A DNA stretch of 64,000 nt from Streptomyces sp. NBC_01446 (GTDB lineage: Bacteria; Actinomycetota; Actinomycetes; Streptomycetales; Streptomycetaceae), in NCBI RefSeq assembly GCF_026340095.1, contig NZ_JAPEPO010000001.1, positions 5,294,001 to 5,358,000 of the forward strand, given 5' to 3'. A model generated the notes under the pieces. The model saw only the letters and a list, made by a program, of their open reading frames with translations, ran no database searches and was not told the DNA's origin. A program made the position numbers and the translations under genes. Below, piece by piece: positions 1 to 9,257 of the stretch (position 1 is its first letter; each line of letters opens with the position of its first letter).

Positions 1-872
1 GCCTTCTGTGCGAAGAAGAAGACGATGCAGACCGGCGCCATCACAAGGAGGGTCGCGGCCATCGTCAGGTTCCAGTTGACGCTGTGTGCGGACTTGAAGG
101 ACTCGAGGCCGTACGACAGCGTCCAGGACGCCGGGTTCTGGGCCGCGTAGATCTGCGGCCCGAAGTAGTCGTTCCAGCAGTAGAAGAACTGGAACAGCGC
201 GATCGCGGCGATGCCCGGCTTGGCCATCGGCACGATGATCTTGAGCAGGGTCCGCAGTTCACCGCAGCCGTCGACCTTCGCCGACTCGATGTACTCCTTC
301 GGGATCGTCAGGAGGAACTGGCGGAGCAGGAAGATCGAGTACGCGTCGCCGAACGCCATCGGGATGATCAGTGGCCACAGCGTTCCCGACAGATGGAACT
401 GCTGGGCCCACACCAGGTACATCGGGATCACGATGACCTGCGGCGGCAGCATCATCGTCGAGATGACGAGGATCATCGCCGTCCGGCGGCCGCGGAAGCG
501 GAACTTGGCGAGCGCGTACGCGACGGGGATCGCCGAGCACACGGTGAACACGGTCCCGAGGCCCGCGTAGAGCAGGGAGTTCTTCCACCAGTCGAGGAAG
601 CCGTCGGTCTCGAAAACGGCCTTGTAGTTCTCCCAGTGCCAGGAGTCCGGCCACAGGTCGCCGCTCATCGCCTGGCTGTCGCTCATCACCGACGTCAGGA
701 AGACGAACACGAACGGCAGGATGAACAGCAGCGCGACGGCGATCGCGACGCTGTGCACGGCGATCCAGTGCAGGACGCGCTTGCGGCGGGCGCGTGCGGC
801 GGCGGGGCCGCGCGCGGGTGAGGCGTCCGCGAGAGCCGCGGCCGGGGTGGGGCTGAGTGTCGTGGTCGTCAT
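1..872 (-). CDS. Sugar ABC transporter permease (MalG-like), cut by window edge
   Basis: Inner-membrane permease of a carbohydrate ABC importer, MalG type. The reading frame runs to base 1 with no stop, so only about 290 N-terminal residues are present. It starts MTTTTLSPTPAA at ATG 872, then a basic stretch, then a first membrane segment (WIAVHSVAIAVALLFILPF). The EAA-like cytoplasmic loop that contacts the ATPase is visible (AKVDGCGELRTLLKIIVPM). It begins 5 bases after the stop of the upstream permease, so the two are co-translated. No ATPase gene is seen; such Streptomyces systems often share the MsiK ATPase encoded elsewhere (family knowledge). Substrate cannot be read from the sequence. 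Confidence 0.93.
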   Translation of the reverse strand, partial: MTTTTLSPTPAAALADASPARGPAAARARRKRVLHWIAVHSVAIAVALLFILPFVFVFLTSVMSDSQAMSGDLWPDSWHWENYKAVFETDGFLDWWKNSLLYAGLGTVFTVCSAIPVAYALAKFRFRGRRTAMILVISTMMLPPQVIVIPMYLVWAQQFHLSGTLWPLIIPMAFGDAYSIFLLRQFLLTIPKEYIESAKVDGCGELRTLLKIIVPMAKPGIAAIALFQFFYCWNDYFGPQIYAAQNPASWTLSYGLESFKSAHSVNWNLTMAATLLVMAPVCIVFFFAQK

Positions 873-877
873 CCTGA

Positions 878-1813
878 TCAGTCCTCCGCCGAGAGCAGGC
901 CCGAGCGCTTGCGCATGAGCAGCATGGTCACGGCCATGGCGATGGCGAAGAGTACGAGCGAGAGGACGCACGCCGCGCCGGTGTTGAAGTTCTGGAAGCC
1001 CATCGAGTAGACGAGCTGCGGGACGGTGAGCGTCGAGTGGTCCGGGTAGCCGGGCTGGATGACGCTGCCGGGGCCGATGGAGACGCCGGAGGCGATCTTT
1101 CCGGCGACCAGGGCCTGCGTGTAGTACTGCATCGTCTGTACGACGCCGGTGACGACGGCGAACATGACGATCGGAGTGATCGACGGCCAGGTCACGTACC
1201 GGAACTTCGACCAGGCGCCCGCGCCGTCCAGCTCCGCGGCCTCGTACTGCTCCCTGGGTACGTCGAGCAGTGCGGCCATGAAGATCACCATCAGGTCGCC
1301 GATGCCCCACAGCGAGAGCATCACCAGGGACGGCTTGGCCCAGGCGGCGTCGTTGAACCAGTTCGGTCCGGTGATGCCGAGGTGCGCGAGGACCTCGTTG
1401 ACCGGTCCCGTCGACGGGTTGAGCAGGAAGACGAAGGCGACGGTCGCCGCCACCGGCGGGGCCAGGTACGGCAGGTAGAAGGCCGTACGGAAGAAGCCGG
1501 CGCCGGTCTTGATCTTCGTGATGAGCAGTCCGAGCGAGAGCCCGAACACCACCCGCAGGGCCACCATCACGACGACCAGCCACAGCGTGTTCCACAGGGC
1601 CGGGCCGAACAGGGGCATCTGCTCGAAGACGTACCTCCAGTTCCGCAGCCCCACGAAGTCGGGCTTCTGGATCTGGTTGTAGTGCATGAACGAGAAGTAG
1701 ACGGTGGCGATCAGCGGGTACGCGAAGAAGGCGCTGAAGCCGATCAGCCAGGGGGAGAGGAAGCCGAGCGTACGCAGTCTGCGCCGCGCGGGATTGGACA
1801 GTGTCAAGGCCAT
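878..1813 (-). CDS. Sugar ABC transporter permease (MalF/UgpA-like)
   Basis: Second membrane subunit of the sugar importer, 311 aa. ATG 1813 gives MALTLSNPARRRLRTLGF, followed by about six hydrophobic segments (first one FLSPWLIGFSAFFAYPLIA). The EAA loop reads YEAAELDGAGAWSKFRYVTW, the contact site for the nucleotide-binding subunit. An upstream in-frame extension overlaps the binding-protein gene and lacks membrane-protein character, so the ATG at 1813 is preferred. It lies 17 bases after the binding-protein stop and 5 bases before the MalG-like permease, in the usual order binding protein-MalF-MalG. Substrate unknown, probably a sugar or oligosaccharide. Confidence 0.94.
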   Translation of the reverse strand: MALTLSNPARRRLRTLGFLSPWLIGFSAFFAYPLIATVYFSFMHYNQIQKPDFVGLRNWRYVFEQMPLFGPALWNTLWLVVVMVALRVVFGLSLGLLITKIKTGAGFFRTAFYLPYLAPPVAATVAFVFLLNPSTGPVNEVLAHLGITGPNWFNDAAWAKPSLVMLSLWGIGDLMVIFMAALLDVPREQYEAAELDGAGAWSKFRYVTWPSITPIVMFAVVTGVVQTMQYYTQALVAGKIASGVSIGPGSVIQPGYPDHSTLTVPQLVYSMGFQNFNTGAACVLSLVLFAIAMAVTMLLMRKRSGLLSAED

Positions 1814-1830
1814 GATGGGGCTCCCGCTCC

Positions 1831-3168
1831 TCAGCTCTTCGACTGAAGGGTGTCGGCGTCGATCTGCCGGTCGAGCTCGCGCAGCCCCTTCTTGAGGTCG
1901 TGGACCTTGCCCGCCTCGACGGAGTACGAGAAGTCCTGCAGCGACGTGACGTACATGCCGCCGTTGGTGGAGGGCGGCATGACCTGGCTGTACTTGTTCT
2001 GCGCGATGTCCAGGAAGGTGCGGAACGTCGGATCGGCGTCCAGCTTCGGCGACTTGAGGGCGGCGAACGTGGACGGCACGTTGTGGATCGCGTTGGCGAA
2101 ACTGACGACCTGATCGGTGTCGGCGGTCAGGAACCTCACCAGCTCCCAGGCCGCGTTCTGATGCCTGCTGCTGTGCGCGATCCCCGCGACGGTGCCGGTG
2201 AGATAGCCGCGCCCGTACGTCTCGGCCTGGTCGTCGGGGACCGGCAGCGGTGCCACGCCCCAGTCGAAGCCGACCTTGGCCTCGTTCATCATCAGGCCGC
2301 GCCACTCGCCGTCGAGGTGCATCGCCAGCTTGCCGTTCATGAACGCGTTCTGCGTGGACATCTCGTCACCGAAGGACGTGCGGAAGCGCTCCAGGGCGTT
2401 GTAGCCGCCCTGCGCCTCGACGAGCTTGTGGGCGGTGTCGAAGAACTTGTACGTCGCCGGGTCCTTCGCGAGCCGCGAGTCGCCCTTGGCGTCGAAGTAG
2501 GTGGGGCCCCACTGGGCGAAGAGCCGGTCGGGGCTGTTCTGGTACAGGCGGAAGTTCGGCATGAAGCCGACGCGCCTGTAGGAGCCGCCCGCACGCTTCG
2601 TGAGCTTCTTGGCGTCGGCCTCGAACGCGGACATGGTCCGCGGCGGCCGGCTGATGCCCGCCTCCTTGAAGGCGTCCTTGTTGTAGTACATCCCGTACGC
2701 GTCGGCGAGCAGCGGCAGGGCGCACTGGTTGCCGTCATAACTCGTGTAGTCCAGGAGGGTCTTGGGGAAGACCTTCGCCTTGTCGAGGCCGCTCTTCCTC
2801 ATGAACGGGTCGAGGTCCGCCCACATGCCGGAGTCGCAGTACTGGCCCACGTTGTTGGTGGTGAACGAGGTCACCACGTCGGGGGCCTCGTCGCCACCGG
2901 CCCGCAGTGCCTGGTTGATGGTGGCGTCCGTGACGTTCCCGGTGGCCTTCACCTTGATGTTCGGGTGGAGCTTCTCGAAGCGGGCGATCGAGTCGTTGAT
3001 CGCCTTCACCTCGCCGGGGGCCGACCAGCCGTGCCAGAACTTCAGTGTCACGGGTTTCGTCGGGTCGTCGTCGGCGCTGCCGACACTCGGGTTGGCGCAG
3101 CCGGACAGCAGCAGTCCGGCCGCGGCGAGCGCTACGGGCGCGCGCAGAGTCATACGCCATCGCGGCAT
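1831..3168 (-). CDS. Extracellular solute-binding lipoprotein, family 1 (sugar)
   Basis: Substrate-capture component of the ABC importer, 445 aa. The N-terminus MPRWRMTLRAPVALAAAGLL ends in the lipobox LSGC, placing the lipidated cysteine at residue 24 and predicting a membrane-anchored, cell-surface protein. The mature part has family-1 signatures such as TLKFWHGWSAPGE and an aromatic-rich ligand region. AAGGA lies 9 bases before ATG 3168. It is separated by only 70 bases from the ROK regulator upstream, so ROK-binding protein-permease-permease is probably one operon. Substrate is not deducible. Confidence 0.95.
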   Translation of the reverse strand: MPRWRMTLRAPVALAAAGLLLSGCANPSVGSADDDPTKPVTLKFWHGWSAPGEVKAINDSIARFEKLHPNIKVKATGNVTDATINQALRAGGDEAPDVVTSFTTNNVGQYCDSGMWADLDPFMRKSGLDKAKVFPKTLLDYTSYDGNQCALPLLADAYGMYYNKDAFKEAGISRPPRTMSAFEADAKKLTKRAGGSYRRVGFMPNFRLYQNSPDRLFAQWGPTYFDAKGDSRLAKDPATYKFFDTAHKLVEAQGGYNALERFRTSFGDEMSTQNAFMNGKLAMHLDGEWRGLMMNEAKVGFDWGVAPLPVPDDQAETYGRGYLTGTVAGIAHSSRHQNAAWELVRFLTADTDQVVSFANAIHNVPSTFAALKSPKLDADPTFRTFLDIAQNKYSQVMPPSTNGGMYVTSLQDFSYSVEAGKVHDLKKGLRELDRQIDADTLQSKS

Positions 3169-3238
3169 GGCGAACGTCCTTTACCTGTACGGGAGTTGGA
3201 GAAGTGACGAAAGGCGGGGGAGGGGGAGCGGGGCGGGA

Positions 3239-4417
3239 TCAGACGTTGCTGGTGTCGAAGACGATGTCGCGGGCCTGGGTCAGTGCCGAGCGCAGGGCGC
3301 CGGTGAGGATCGGGTCGTCGTCGAGATCGCTGATACGCAGCTGGGGCCGCGGCAGGGCGAGCCCGGTGAGTTCGTCCTCGACGCGGACGCGCAGCGCCTC
3401 GCCGCCGGCCTGGGCCACCTGTCCCGACAGGACGACGAGCTCGGGGTCGACGACGGCGACGACGGCGGCGAGCCCGGTGGCCAGGCGGCGGGCCACCTCG
3501 TCGAGCACGGCGGGGTCGGCGAGGGCCTCGCCGAGGTCCTTGGCGCCCCCGGCGAGCAGCCGCACGGCGGGCGCGGCGACCAGACTCTGGAAGCCGCCCC
3601 CCGCGTCCTCACCGGCGATCTCCTCCTCGCCGCCGCGCGCCAGCGGGGCGCCGGGCAGCGGCATGTAGCCGATCTCGCCCGCGCCGCCGGTCGCGCCCCG
3701 CAGGAGCACGCCGCCGAGCACGATCGCCGCGCCGACACCCTCGTCGAGATAGGCCAGCACGAAGTCGTCGTGGTCCTGCGCCGCGCCCTCGTACTGCTCG
3801 GCGATGGCGGCGAGATTGACGTCGTTCTCGATGGAGACCGGGGTGCCGAGGACCTCGGCGAGCTCGGCGAGCAGGGTGCGCGAGTGCCAGCCGGGCAGGT
3901 GCGGGGCGTACCGGAGCTGGCCGGTGTGCGGGTCGATGGCGCCGGGGGTGCCGATCACGGTGGCCGTGATGTCGTCGTGGCCGAGCCCGGCCCGCCGCAG
4001 GGCGCCGTCGAAGGCCTCGGCGACGAGCTGGGCGGTGCGGTTGCGCACGTCGTCGGCGACGGCGACGGCCTCGATACGGCAGCGGCCGCGCTCGGCGCCG
4101 GCGATGTCGGCGACCACGGCGGTGATCCCGGTGGGGTCCGCGGAGACGGCCACGATGTGGGCAGCACCCGGGTGGATCTCGTACAGCACGGCGTTCGGCC
4201 CGGGCCGGCCGGTCTGGCTGCCCGTGGTGCGCACCAGGCCCACCGCTTCCAGCCGGCTGAGCAGCTGGGAGGTGGTGGGCTTGGACAGGCCGGTCAGCTC
4301 GCCGATCCGGGTACGGGTCAGCGGACCGTGCGCGACGAGGAGGTCGAGGGCCGCGCGGTCGTTCATGGCGCGCAGGACGCTCGGGGTACCGGGGGTTCCC
4401 GGGGCCGTACCGGCCAT
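3239..4417 (-). CDS. ROK-family transcriptional repressor
   Basis: 392-aa regulator. An N-terminal winged helix (RTRIGELTGLSKPTTSQLLS, about residues 27-46) is fused to a ROK sugar-kinase-like ligand domain. The usual ROK zinc motif CX(G)CXXCX2E is not recognisable in the expected region, where EEEIAGEDAGGG is read instead, so the sensor domain may lack zinc. ATG 4417 is chosen because GAGGAGA lies 7 bases upstream; an in-frame extension to 4612 has no such support. It heads the sugar importer operon and has a perfect inverted repeat 24 bases upstream of its start, consistent with autorepression relieved by a sugar. Confidence 0.93.
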   Translation of the reverse strand: MAGTAPGTPGTPSVLRAMNDRAALDLLVAHGPLTRTRIGELTGLSKPTTSQLLSRLEAVGLVRTTGSQTGRPGPNAVLYEIHPGAAHIVAVSADPTGITAVVADIAGAERGRCRIEAVAVADDVRNRTAQLVAEAFDGALRRAGLGHDDITATVIGTPGAIDPHTGQLRYAPHLPGWHSRTLLAELAEVLGTPVSIENDVNLAAIAEQYEGAAQDHDDFVLAYLDEGVGAAIVLGGVLLRGATGGAGEIGYMPLPGAPLARGGEEEIAGEDAGGGFQSLVAAPAVRLLAGGAKDLGEALADPAVLDEVARRLATGLAAVVAVVDPELVVLSGQVAQAGGEALRVRVEDELTGLALPRPQLRISDLDDDPILTGALRSALTQARDIVFDTSNV

Positions 4418-4440
4418 GACCTGTCTCCTCGCAGCACTGT

Positions 4441-4455
4441 TAGGAAGGTTTCCTA
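4441..4455. promoter_or_regulatory. Probable ROK operator TAGGAA-N3-TTCCTA
   Basis: A perfect 6-bp inverted repeat with a 3-bp spacer, ending 24 bases upstream of the ROK start codon. Position and symmetry fit an autoregulatory site for the adjacent ROK protein that would also control the downstream sugar importer. Binding is inferred, not shown. Confidence 0.65.
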
Positions 4456-4561
4456 TTGATGTGCGAGGAACGTAAGCCGTGGGTGAGGGAGGCGTCAATA
4501 GCCGACGGCCGTCAGGCAACCAAGTCGTTACCCGTGCCGTCCGGGCCCGCCAGGCATGCGT

Positions 4562-4593
4562 GGTGGCCGTACGCCGGGAGACGTACGGCCACC
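4562..4593 (-). terminator. Hairpin terminator downstream of HNH gene
   Basis: Twelve-bp perfect stem GGTGGCCGTACG / CGTACGGCCACC with an 8-base loop, 41 bases beyond the HNH stop codon. There is no T-run, as is usual for Streptomyces terminators. Confidence 0.6.
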
Positions 4594-4633
4594 TGATGAC
4601 GCGAGCCCACAAACGCGAGAACCCGGATCGTTG

Positions 4634-5170
4634 TCAGGCGGAAATGCCTTCGATCCGGGCCAGTGCCTCGTCCGCGCCGAACGGCTGCAAGTACGGCAGC
4701 CAGCGCGGATCCCTGTGCCCGGTCCCGATGATGCGCCAGGCGAGCCCGGTCGGAGGGGCCGGCTTGTGCCGCAGGCGCCAGCCGATCTCGACCAGGTGAC
4801 GGTCGGCCTTGACGTGGTTGCAGCGGCGGCAGGACGCGACCACGTTCTCCCACGCGTGCTGGCCGCCGCGGCTCTTGGGAATGACGTGGTCGACGCTGGT
4901 TGCGACGCCACCGCAGTACATGCACCGCCCGCCGTCCCTGGCGAACAGCGCTCGCCGGGTCAGAGGAACGGGCCCCCTGTAAGGGACCCGGACGAACCGC
5001 TTGAGGCGGACCACGCTGGGTGCAGGGACGGTACAGGTTGCGCTGTGCATATAGGCGCCGGACTCCTCGAGGCACATGGCCTTGTTCTCGAGGACCAGAA
5101 CGAGCGCGCGGCGGAGCGGTACGACGCCGAGTGGCTCGTACGACGCGTTGAGGACCAGGACATGCGGCAC
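4634..5170 (-). CDS. HNH endonuclease domain protein
   Basis: 178-aa protein with a C-terminal HNH nuclease fold. Two CxxC zinc pairs (CMYC and CRRC) flank the DHVIPKSRGG core, and the block ends with CNHVKADRHL. The N-terminus MPHVLVLNASYEPLGVVP is typical of the widespread actinobacterial stand-alone HNH protein. The GTG at 5170 is chosen because GGAGG lies 5 bases upstream; the longer in-frame extension has no ribosome site. It is divergent from the MscS channel gene. The cellular role is not established; members resemble McrA-like nucleases, but no methylase or partner is nearby. Confidence 0.9.
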   Translation of the reverse strand: MPHVLVLNASYEPLGVVPLRRALVLVLENKAMCLEESGAYMHSATCTVPAPSVVRLKRFVRVPYRGPVPLTRRALFARDGGRCMYCGGVATSVDHVIPKSRGGQHAWENVVASCRRCNHVKADRHLVEIGWRLRHKPAPPTGLAWRIIGTGHRDPRWLPYLQPFGADEALARIEGISA

Positions 5171-5429
5171 GGATGCCTCCTTGTACGCCGGCGGCGCGTG
5201 GCTCGCGCCGGGACGATCTGTAGTCAGTTTCCCCTCATGGCCTGCACAAGCGCCACCATGTCCCGGTAACGGGCTGGGAGTGTTTTCGACCACACCCCCT
5301 TCATCCCCAGGTGAGGACCGGCTCTCCCTCGAACAAGACAACGATCCACACACAATGCCCCGTTAGTGTGGTGGGTCTGCCCGTAACTTTGCCATTCACG
5401 GGCGGCCGCTATGCCTGGAGGTTTCAGCC

Positions 5430-6491
5430 GTGATCTTGTCCGTCCTGTCGGCGTCCGACCCGTCCTCGGACCCGACCACACTCAAGGACGCCCAGGAGCA
5501 GGCCACCAACGCCGCGAGCTGGGTCGGGCAGAACTGGTCCACCTGGCTGGGTATCGGCCTGCGCATCTTGCTCATCGTCGTCATCGCCGCGGTCCTGAGA
5601 GTGGCCATCCGGCGTGCCATCACCAAGCTCATCGAGCGCATGAACCGCACGGCGCAGGCCGTCGACGGCACGGCGCTCGGGGGACTGCTGGTCAATGTGG
5701 AGCGCCGCCGGCAGCGCTCGCAGGCCATCGGCAGCGTGCTGCGCTCGGTCGCCTCTTTCGTGATCCTCGGCACAGCCGCCCTGATGATCCTCGGCACGTT
5801 CCAGATCAATCTGGCCCCGCTGCTCGCCTCGGCGGGCGTCGCGGGTGTGGCGATCGGCTTCGGCGCCCGCAACCTCGTCACGGACTTCCTGTCAGGCGTC
5901 TTCATGATCCTGGAGGACCAGTACGGCGTCGGGGACAGCATCGACGCGGGCGTCGCCTCCGGCGAGGTGATCGAGGTCGGCCTGCGCGTCACCAAGCTGC
6001 GGGGCGCCGACGGCGAGATCTGGTACGTCCGCAACGGTGAGGTCAAGCGCATCGGCAACCTCTCGCAGGGCTGGTCCACCGCGGGCGTCGACGTGACCGT
6101 CCGCTCGGACGAGGACCTGGTCAAGGTCAAGGAGACCCTGGCCGAGGCCGGCCTCGCCATGAGCAAGGACGAGCCCTGGAACGAGATGCTGTGGGGCCCG
6201 GTCGAGGTCCTCGGCCTGGACAGCGTGCTCCTCGACTCCATGGTCGTGCGCGTCTCGGCGAAGACCATGCCCGGCAAGGCCCTCACGGTGGAGCGCGAGC
6301 TGCGCTGGCGTATCAAGCAGGCCTTCGACGAGGCCGGGATCCGCATCGTGGGCCGCCTGCCCCTGCAGGCCGGCGACGAGGCCACCGCCGACCCGACGGC
6401 CGGCGTCTCGGCCCCGTCCGCCTACGCGTCGAGCACGTCCCCGCAGTCCCTCGCGGCCTCCCCGATCACGCCGCCGAACCTGGCGAAGTAG
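5430..6491 (+). CDS. Small-conductance mechanosensitive ion channel (MscS family)
   Basis: 353-aa membrane channel that opens on hypo-osmotic shock. Three hydrophobic segments are visible, at about residues 35-55, 105-125 and 128-150. The third (LLASAGVAGVAIGFGARN) is the Gly/Ala-rich pore-lining helix typical of MscS, followed by LVTDFLSGVFMILEDQYGVG leading into the cytoplasmic beta domain. The C-terminal about 40 residues are Ala/Ser/Pro-rich and probably disordered. GGAGGT lies 9 bases before GTG 5430. It is a single-gene unit facing away from the HNH gene, with a hairpin terminator just after its stop. Confidence 0.94.
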   Translation: MILSVLSASDPSSDPTTLKDAQEQATNAASWVGQNWSTWLGIGLRILLIVVIAAVLRVAIRRAITKLIERMNRTAQAVDGTALGGLLVNVERRRQRSQAIGSVLRSVASFVILGTAALMILGTFQINLAPLLASAGVAGVAIGFGARNLVTDFLSGVFMILEDQYGVGDSIDAGVASGEVIEVGLRVTKLRGADGEIWYVRNGEVKRIGNLSQGWSTAGVDVTVRSDEDLVKVKETLAEAGLAMSKDEPWNEMLWGPVEVLGLDSVLLDSMVVRVSAKTMPGKALTVERELRWRIKQAFDEAGIRIVGRLPLQAGDEATADPTAGVSAPSAYASSTSPQSLAASPITPPNLAK

Positions 6492-6518
6492 TCGAAGCGA
6501 CGGCCGGAGCCGTACCGC

Positions 6519-6564
6519 AGGAGGGGCGCTGTCAGGAACCACGGTTCCGGGCGGCGCCCCTCCT
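6519..6564. terminator. Bidirectional hairpin between MscS and exporter genes
   Basis: Eleven-bp outer stem AGGAGGGGCGC / GCGCCCCTCCT enclosing a GGAACC-GGTTCC inner hairpin, then TCTTCTTTCCCCC. It sits between two convergent genes and can serve both. Confidence 0.65.
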
Positions 6565-6609
6565 TCTTCTTTCCCCCGGCACCGCCCCTGTCCTGCGGGG
6601 GGTCGCGCG

Positions 6610-7995
6610 TCAGCCGGCCCGCAGCTCCGACGGGTGGACCGAGCGTCGCAGCAGCGGCAGTGAGGTGGCGGTGGCCGCGAGGCAGGCGGCGTAGACCGCA
6701 GGCGGGACCAGGAGCGGCATGACCACCGGAACTGCCGCGCCGACGGCGGAGGCGTACGCGAGATGGACGGCCGTGCCGCCGAGTGTCGCGAGGACGAAGG
6801 CCGGTGCCAGCGGCAGCGCGGTCTCCAGGAGCAGTGTGCGCGCCAGGACCCCATAGGGGACTCCGGACGCGGCCTGGGCGGCGAGGGAGCGGCGGCGGGT
6901 CGCCACCGACTCGGCGGTGCCCACAGCGAGGCTGAAGAGGCTGATCGCGAGAGCGACGAGCACGGCGCCGCCGACGAGGTCGATGCCAAAGGTGTAGTAG
7001 CTGATGTCCATGCCCATGTGGCCCTCGCGCTGCGAGCGGTGCAGTTCGTCGAGCAGGACCTCCCGGATTCCGACGAACGCGACGCCCACGACGGTGACGA
7101 GGAGCAGGGCCGCGTGCGTGCGGGCGGCGGCCCACGCGTCCTGGCGGAGCCGGTGCGCCGCGATGAGCACGGCGGGACCGGTGGCACGGCCCGCGAGGCG
7201 CGCGCCCATCAGACGGGACGAGGCCCCGGCCACCCACACCGACCCGGCCCCGGTCACGACGACCACCGCGCCCACCAGCAGGGGTGCGGCCGCGATGTCG
7301 CGGGTGCCGCGCAGGGCGAGCAGCGCCGAGTCGGCCACGACGAGCAGCACCGGCACGATCAGGCCGACGAGGAAGCCGGGCCCGTGGTCGGCCGTGACCC
7401 GGCGCACCTGACCGAGCGGCGACGCCACCACGTGGCGCAGCGCGAACACGCTCACCCCGGCGCCCGCGGCCGGCACCGCGAGGGCCAGGGCCACGAAACC
7501 GGCCCAGGCGAGCGGCACGGGATACCCCGTCGTGGCGAGCATCGCCCCGAACGCGATCAGCGCGAGGACGGAACCGGCGAGGCACGCGAGCCCCGACTCC
7601 AGCGCCGCGATCCGCCGCACCTGACGCGGCCCGGCCCCGGCGAGCCGCAGCGCGGCGAGCCTGCGGTCCCGGTGCACCGCGCCGACGCGGGCGCACTGCC
7701 CGAGCAGCCCGGCCACGGGCGCGAGGAGCAGCAGCAGCGCGACGACCACGCCCTGCCGCGTGCCCGGCTGGTCGAGCAGACCGTTCCCGTACGGGACGGA
7801 CACCTGGTGGCCGGTGAGGGCGGCGAGGGCGGCCGCGCCGAGGCAGAATCCCGTGGCGAGCGCCGCGCCGAACGCGGTGAGCGCCAGCCGCCACCGCTCG
7901 CGGCGGTCGGAGCCGGTGACCAGGGTCCAGGCGAGCCGGGTGTCGGTGCGGACGGAGGGCCGGGTGCTGGCGCGGGCCGCGACGTCAGTGGTCAT
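6610..7995 (-). CDS. FtsX-like ABC exporter permease
   Basis: 461-aa membrane protein starting MTTDVAARASTRPSVRTD at ATG 7995. It has about eight hydrophobic segments arranged as two FtsX-like halves (first LALTAFGAALATGFCLGAAA, last PLLVPPAVYAACLAATATSL). Its start lies inside the last codons of the ATPase gene (11-bp overlap), so the two form an ABC exporter of the MacB/LolCDE type. Substrate is not deducible; PadR control suggests export of a toxic or signalling compound. A longer in-frame reading to 8085 would overlap the ATPase extensively and is rejected. Confidence 0.92.
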   Translation of the reverse strand: MTTDVAARASTRPSVRTDTRLAWTLVTGSDRRERWRLALTAFGAALATGFCLGAAALAALTGHQVSVPYGNGLLDQPGTRQGVVVALLLLLAPVAGLLGQCARVGAVHRDRRLAALRLAGAGPRQVRRIAALESGLACLAGSVLALIAFGAMLATTGYPVPLAWAGFVALALAVPAAGAGVSVFALRHVVASPLGQVRRVTADHGPGFLVGLIVPVLLVVADSALLALRGTRDIAAAPLLVGAVVVVTGAGSVWVAGASSRLMGARLAGRATGPAVLIAAHRLRQDAWAAARTHAALLLVTVVGVAFVGIREVLLDELHRSQREGHMGMDISYYTFGIDLVGGAVLVALAISLFSLAVGTAESVATRRRSLAAQAASGVPYGVLARTLLLETALPLAPAFVLATLGGTAVHLAYASAVGAAVPVVMPLLVPPAVYAACLAATATSLPLLRRSVHPSELRAG

Positions 7996-8713
7996 GGGAC
8001 ACCGCCTGGGGGAGCATCGGGCTCTCCTGGACCGCGCCGTCGTGCAGCCGCACCTCGCGGTCGGCGTACGCGGCAACCTGTGCATCGTGCGTGATGAGGA
8101 CGACCGCGGTGTGGGTCTCGCGGGCTGTGTGCGCGAGGGCCGTCATCACCTGTTCGCCGCCCAGGGAGTCGAGCGCCCCGGTCGGCTCGTCGGCGAAGAC
8201 GATGCGCGGGTCGGTGACCAACGCGCGTGCGAGAGCGGCTCGCTGGACCTGCCCGCCGCTCATCTCGCCGGGGCGCAGCTCGCGCTGTCCGCGCACGCCG
8301 AACCGTTCGAGCCAGGCGTCTGCCCGGACGTGGGCCTCGGCGCGCGGGACGCCCGCGAGCAGCAGCGGCAGCGCCACGTTGTCGATCACCGGCAGTTCCG
8401 GGATGAGCTGGCCGAACTGGAAGACCACGCCGAACTCGGTGCGCCGCAGCTCGCTCAGCCGCTCTTCCGGAAGCCGGTCGAGCTGCTCGCGTCCGTAGGA
8501 CACCGACCCCGCGTCCGGCCGCACGATCCCGGACAGGCAGTGCAGCAGTGTCGACTTTCCGCTGCCGCTTGCGCCGGAGACGGCGAGGATCTCGCCCGCG
8601 TACAGGTCGAGCGCGGCGCCGCGCAGCGCCTCGGTCCTGCCGTACGACTTCACCAGGCCCCGGGCGGCCAGCAGGGGCGCTCCGGCCGGGACTTCGCGTG
8701 CTTGCGTGCTCAT
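7985..8713 (-). CDS. ABC exporter ATP-binding protein (MacB/LolD type)
   Basis: 242-aa ATPase. Walker A is GASGSGKST (about residues 42-50), the Q-loop lies in VFQFGQLIPELP, the signature is MSGGQVQRAALARAL, Walker B is RIVFADEPTGALD, and the H-loop is LITHD. The start (ATG 8713) overlaps the PadR stop by 4 bases (ATGA), and its end overlaps the permease, so padR-ATPase-permease is a translationally coupled operon. It energises the FtsX-like permease. Confidence 0.95.
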   Translation of the reverse strand: MSTQAREVPAGAPLLAARGLVKSYGRTEALRGAALDLYAGEILAVSGASGSGKSTLLHCLSGIVRPDAGSVSYGREQLDRLPEERLSELRRTEFGVVFQFGQLIPELPVIDNVALPLLLAGVPRAEAHVRADAWLERFGVRGQRELRPGEMSGGQVQRAALARALVTDPRIVFADEPTGALDSLGGEQVMTALAHTARETHTAVVLITHDAQVAAYADREVRLHDGAVQESPMLPQAVSHDH

Positions 8714-9249
8714 GCTGCGGTGACCTCCGCGGTCAGGGTGGAGAGCCGGGCCGCGGTGGTGTTCATCCAGCGCAGATCGGCGTCGAGGTGGGCGAGGGCG
8801 TAGTCGGCGGAGAGGACGGTGGTGAGATCGACGCCGGGGCCGGTCTTGACGGCGGTGAGTTCACGCATCCGCGCCATGTGGGCGGCCCGCTGCTCCCGCA
8901 GCACGGCGGCCGGGTCCACGGCATCGTCGACCAGGATCGACACGACGACCTTGGCGAAGATCTCGTTGGTCACGAAGGGTGCGGGGGGCGTGATCTCCCC
9001 TGCCCACCGGATGAGTTCACTCGCTCCTTCGGCCGTGGACCGGTACAGCGTGCGTTCGGGGCCGCCGTCGGATTCGGTGCCCTCGACGTCGGCGAGGCCG
9101 TCGCGCACCAGGCGTTGCAGGGTCGTGTAGACCTGCGCGTAGGCCAGCGGGCGGGCCTGGGGGAAGCGGTCGTCGTAGCGCCGCTTGAGGTCGTAGCCAT
9201 GGCTCGGACCCCCAGCCAGCAGCCCGAGAAGGACGTGACGGGTGCTCAT
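8710..9249 (-). CDS. PadR-family transcriptional repressor
   Basis: 179-aa regulator: N-terminal winged helix (MSTRHVLLGLLAGGPSHGYD, then LKRRYDDRFPQ and YTTLQRLVRDGLADVEG) followed by a PadR C-terminal helical dimerisation part. It is the first gene of the exporter operon. No Shine-Dalgarno is seen before ATG 9249; a CATACT -10-like hexamer sits 7-12 bases upstream, which suggests a leaderless transcript. The operator palindrome at 9258-9287 overlaps that -10, so repression is probably autoregulatory and relieved by the exporter's substrate. Confidence 0.93.
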   Translation of the reverse strand: MSTRHVLLGLLAGGPSHGYDLKRRYDDRFPQARPLAYAQVYTTLQRLVRDGLADVEGTESDGGPERTLYRSTAEGASELIRWAGEITPPAPFVTNEIFAKVVVSILVDDAVDPAAVLREQRAAHMARMRELTAVKTGPGVDLTTVLSADYALAHLDADLRWMNTTAARLSTLTAEVTAA

Positions 9250-9257
9250 GGAGTCAG

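Noticed and set aside
4960..5366. Short ORFs around the HNH gene start
   Set aside because: No ribosome site or family pattern; the HNH frame explains the region.
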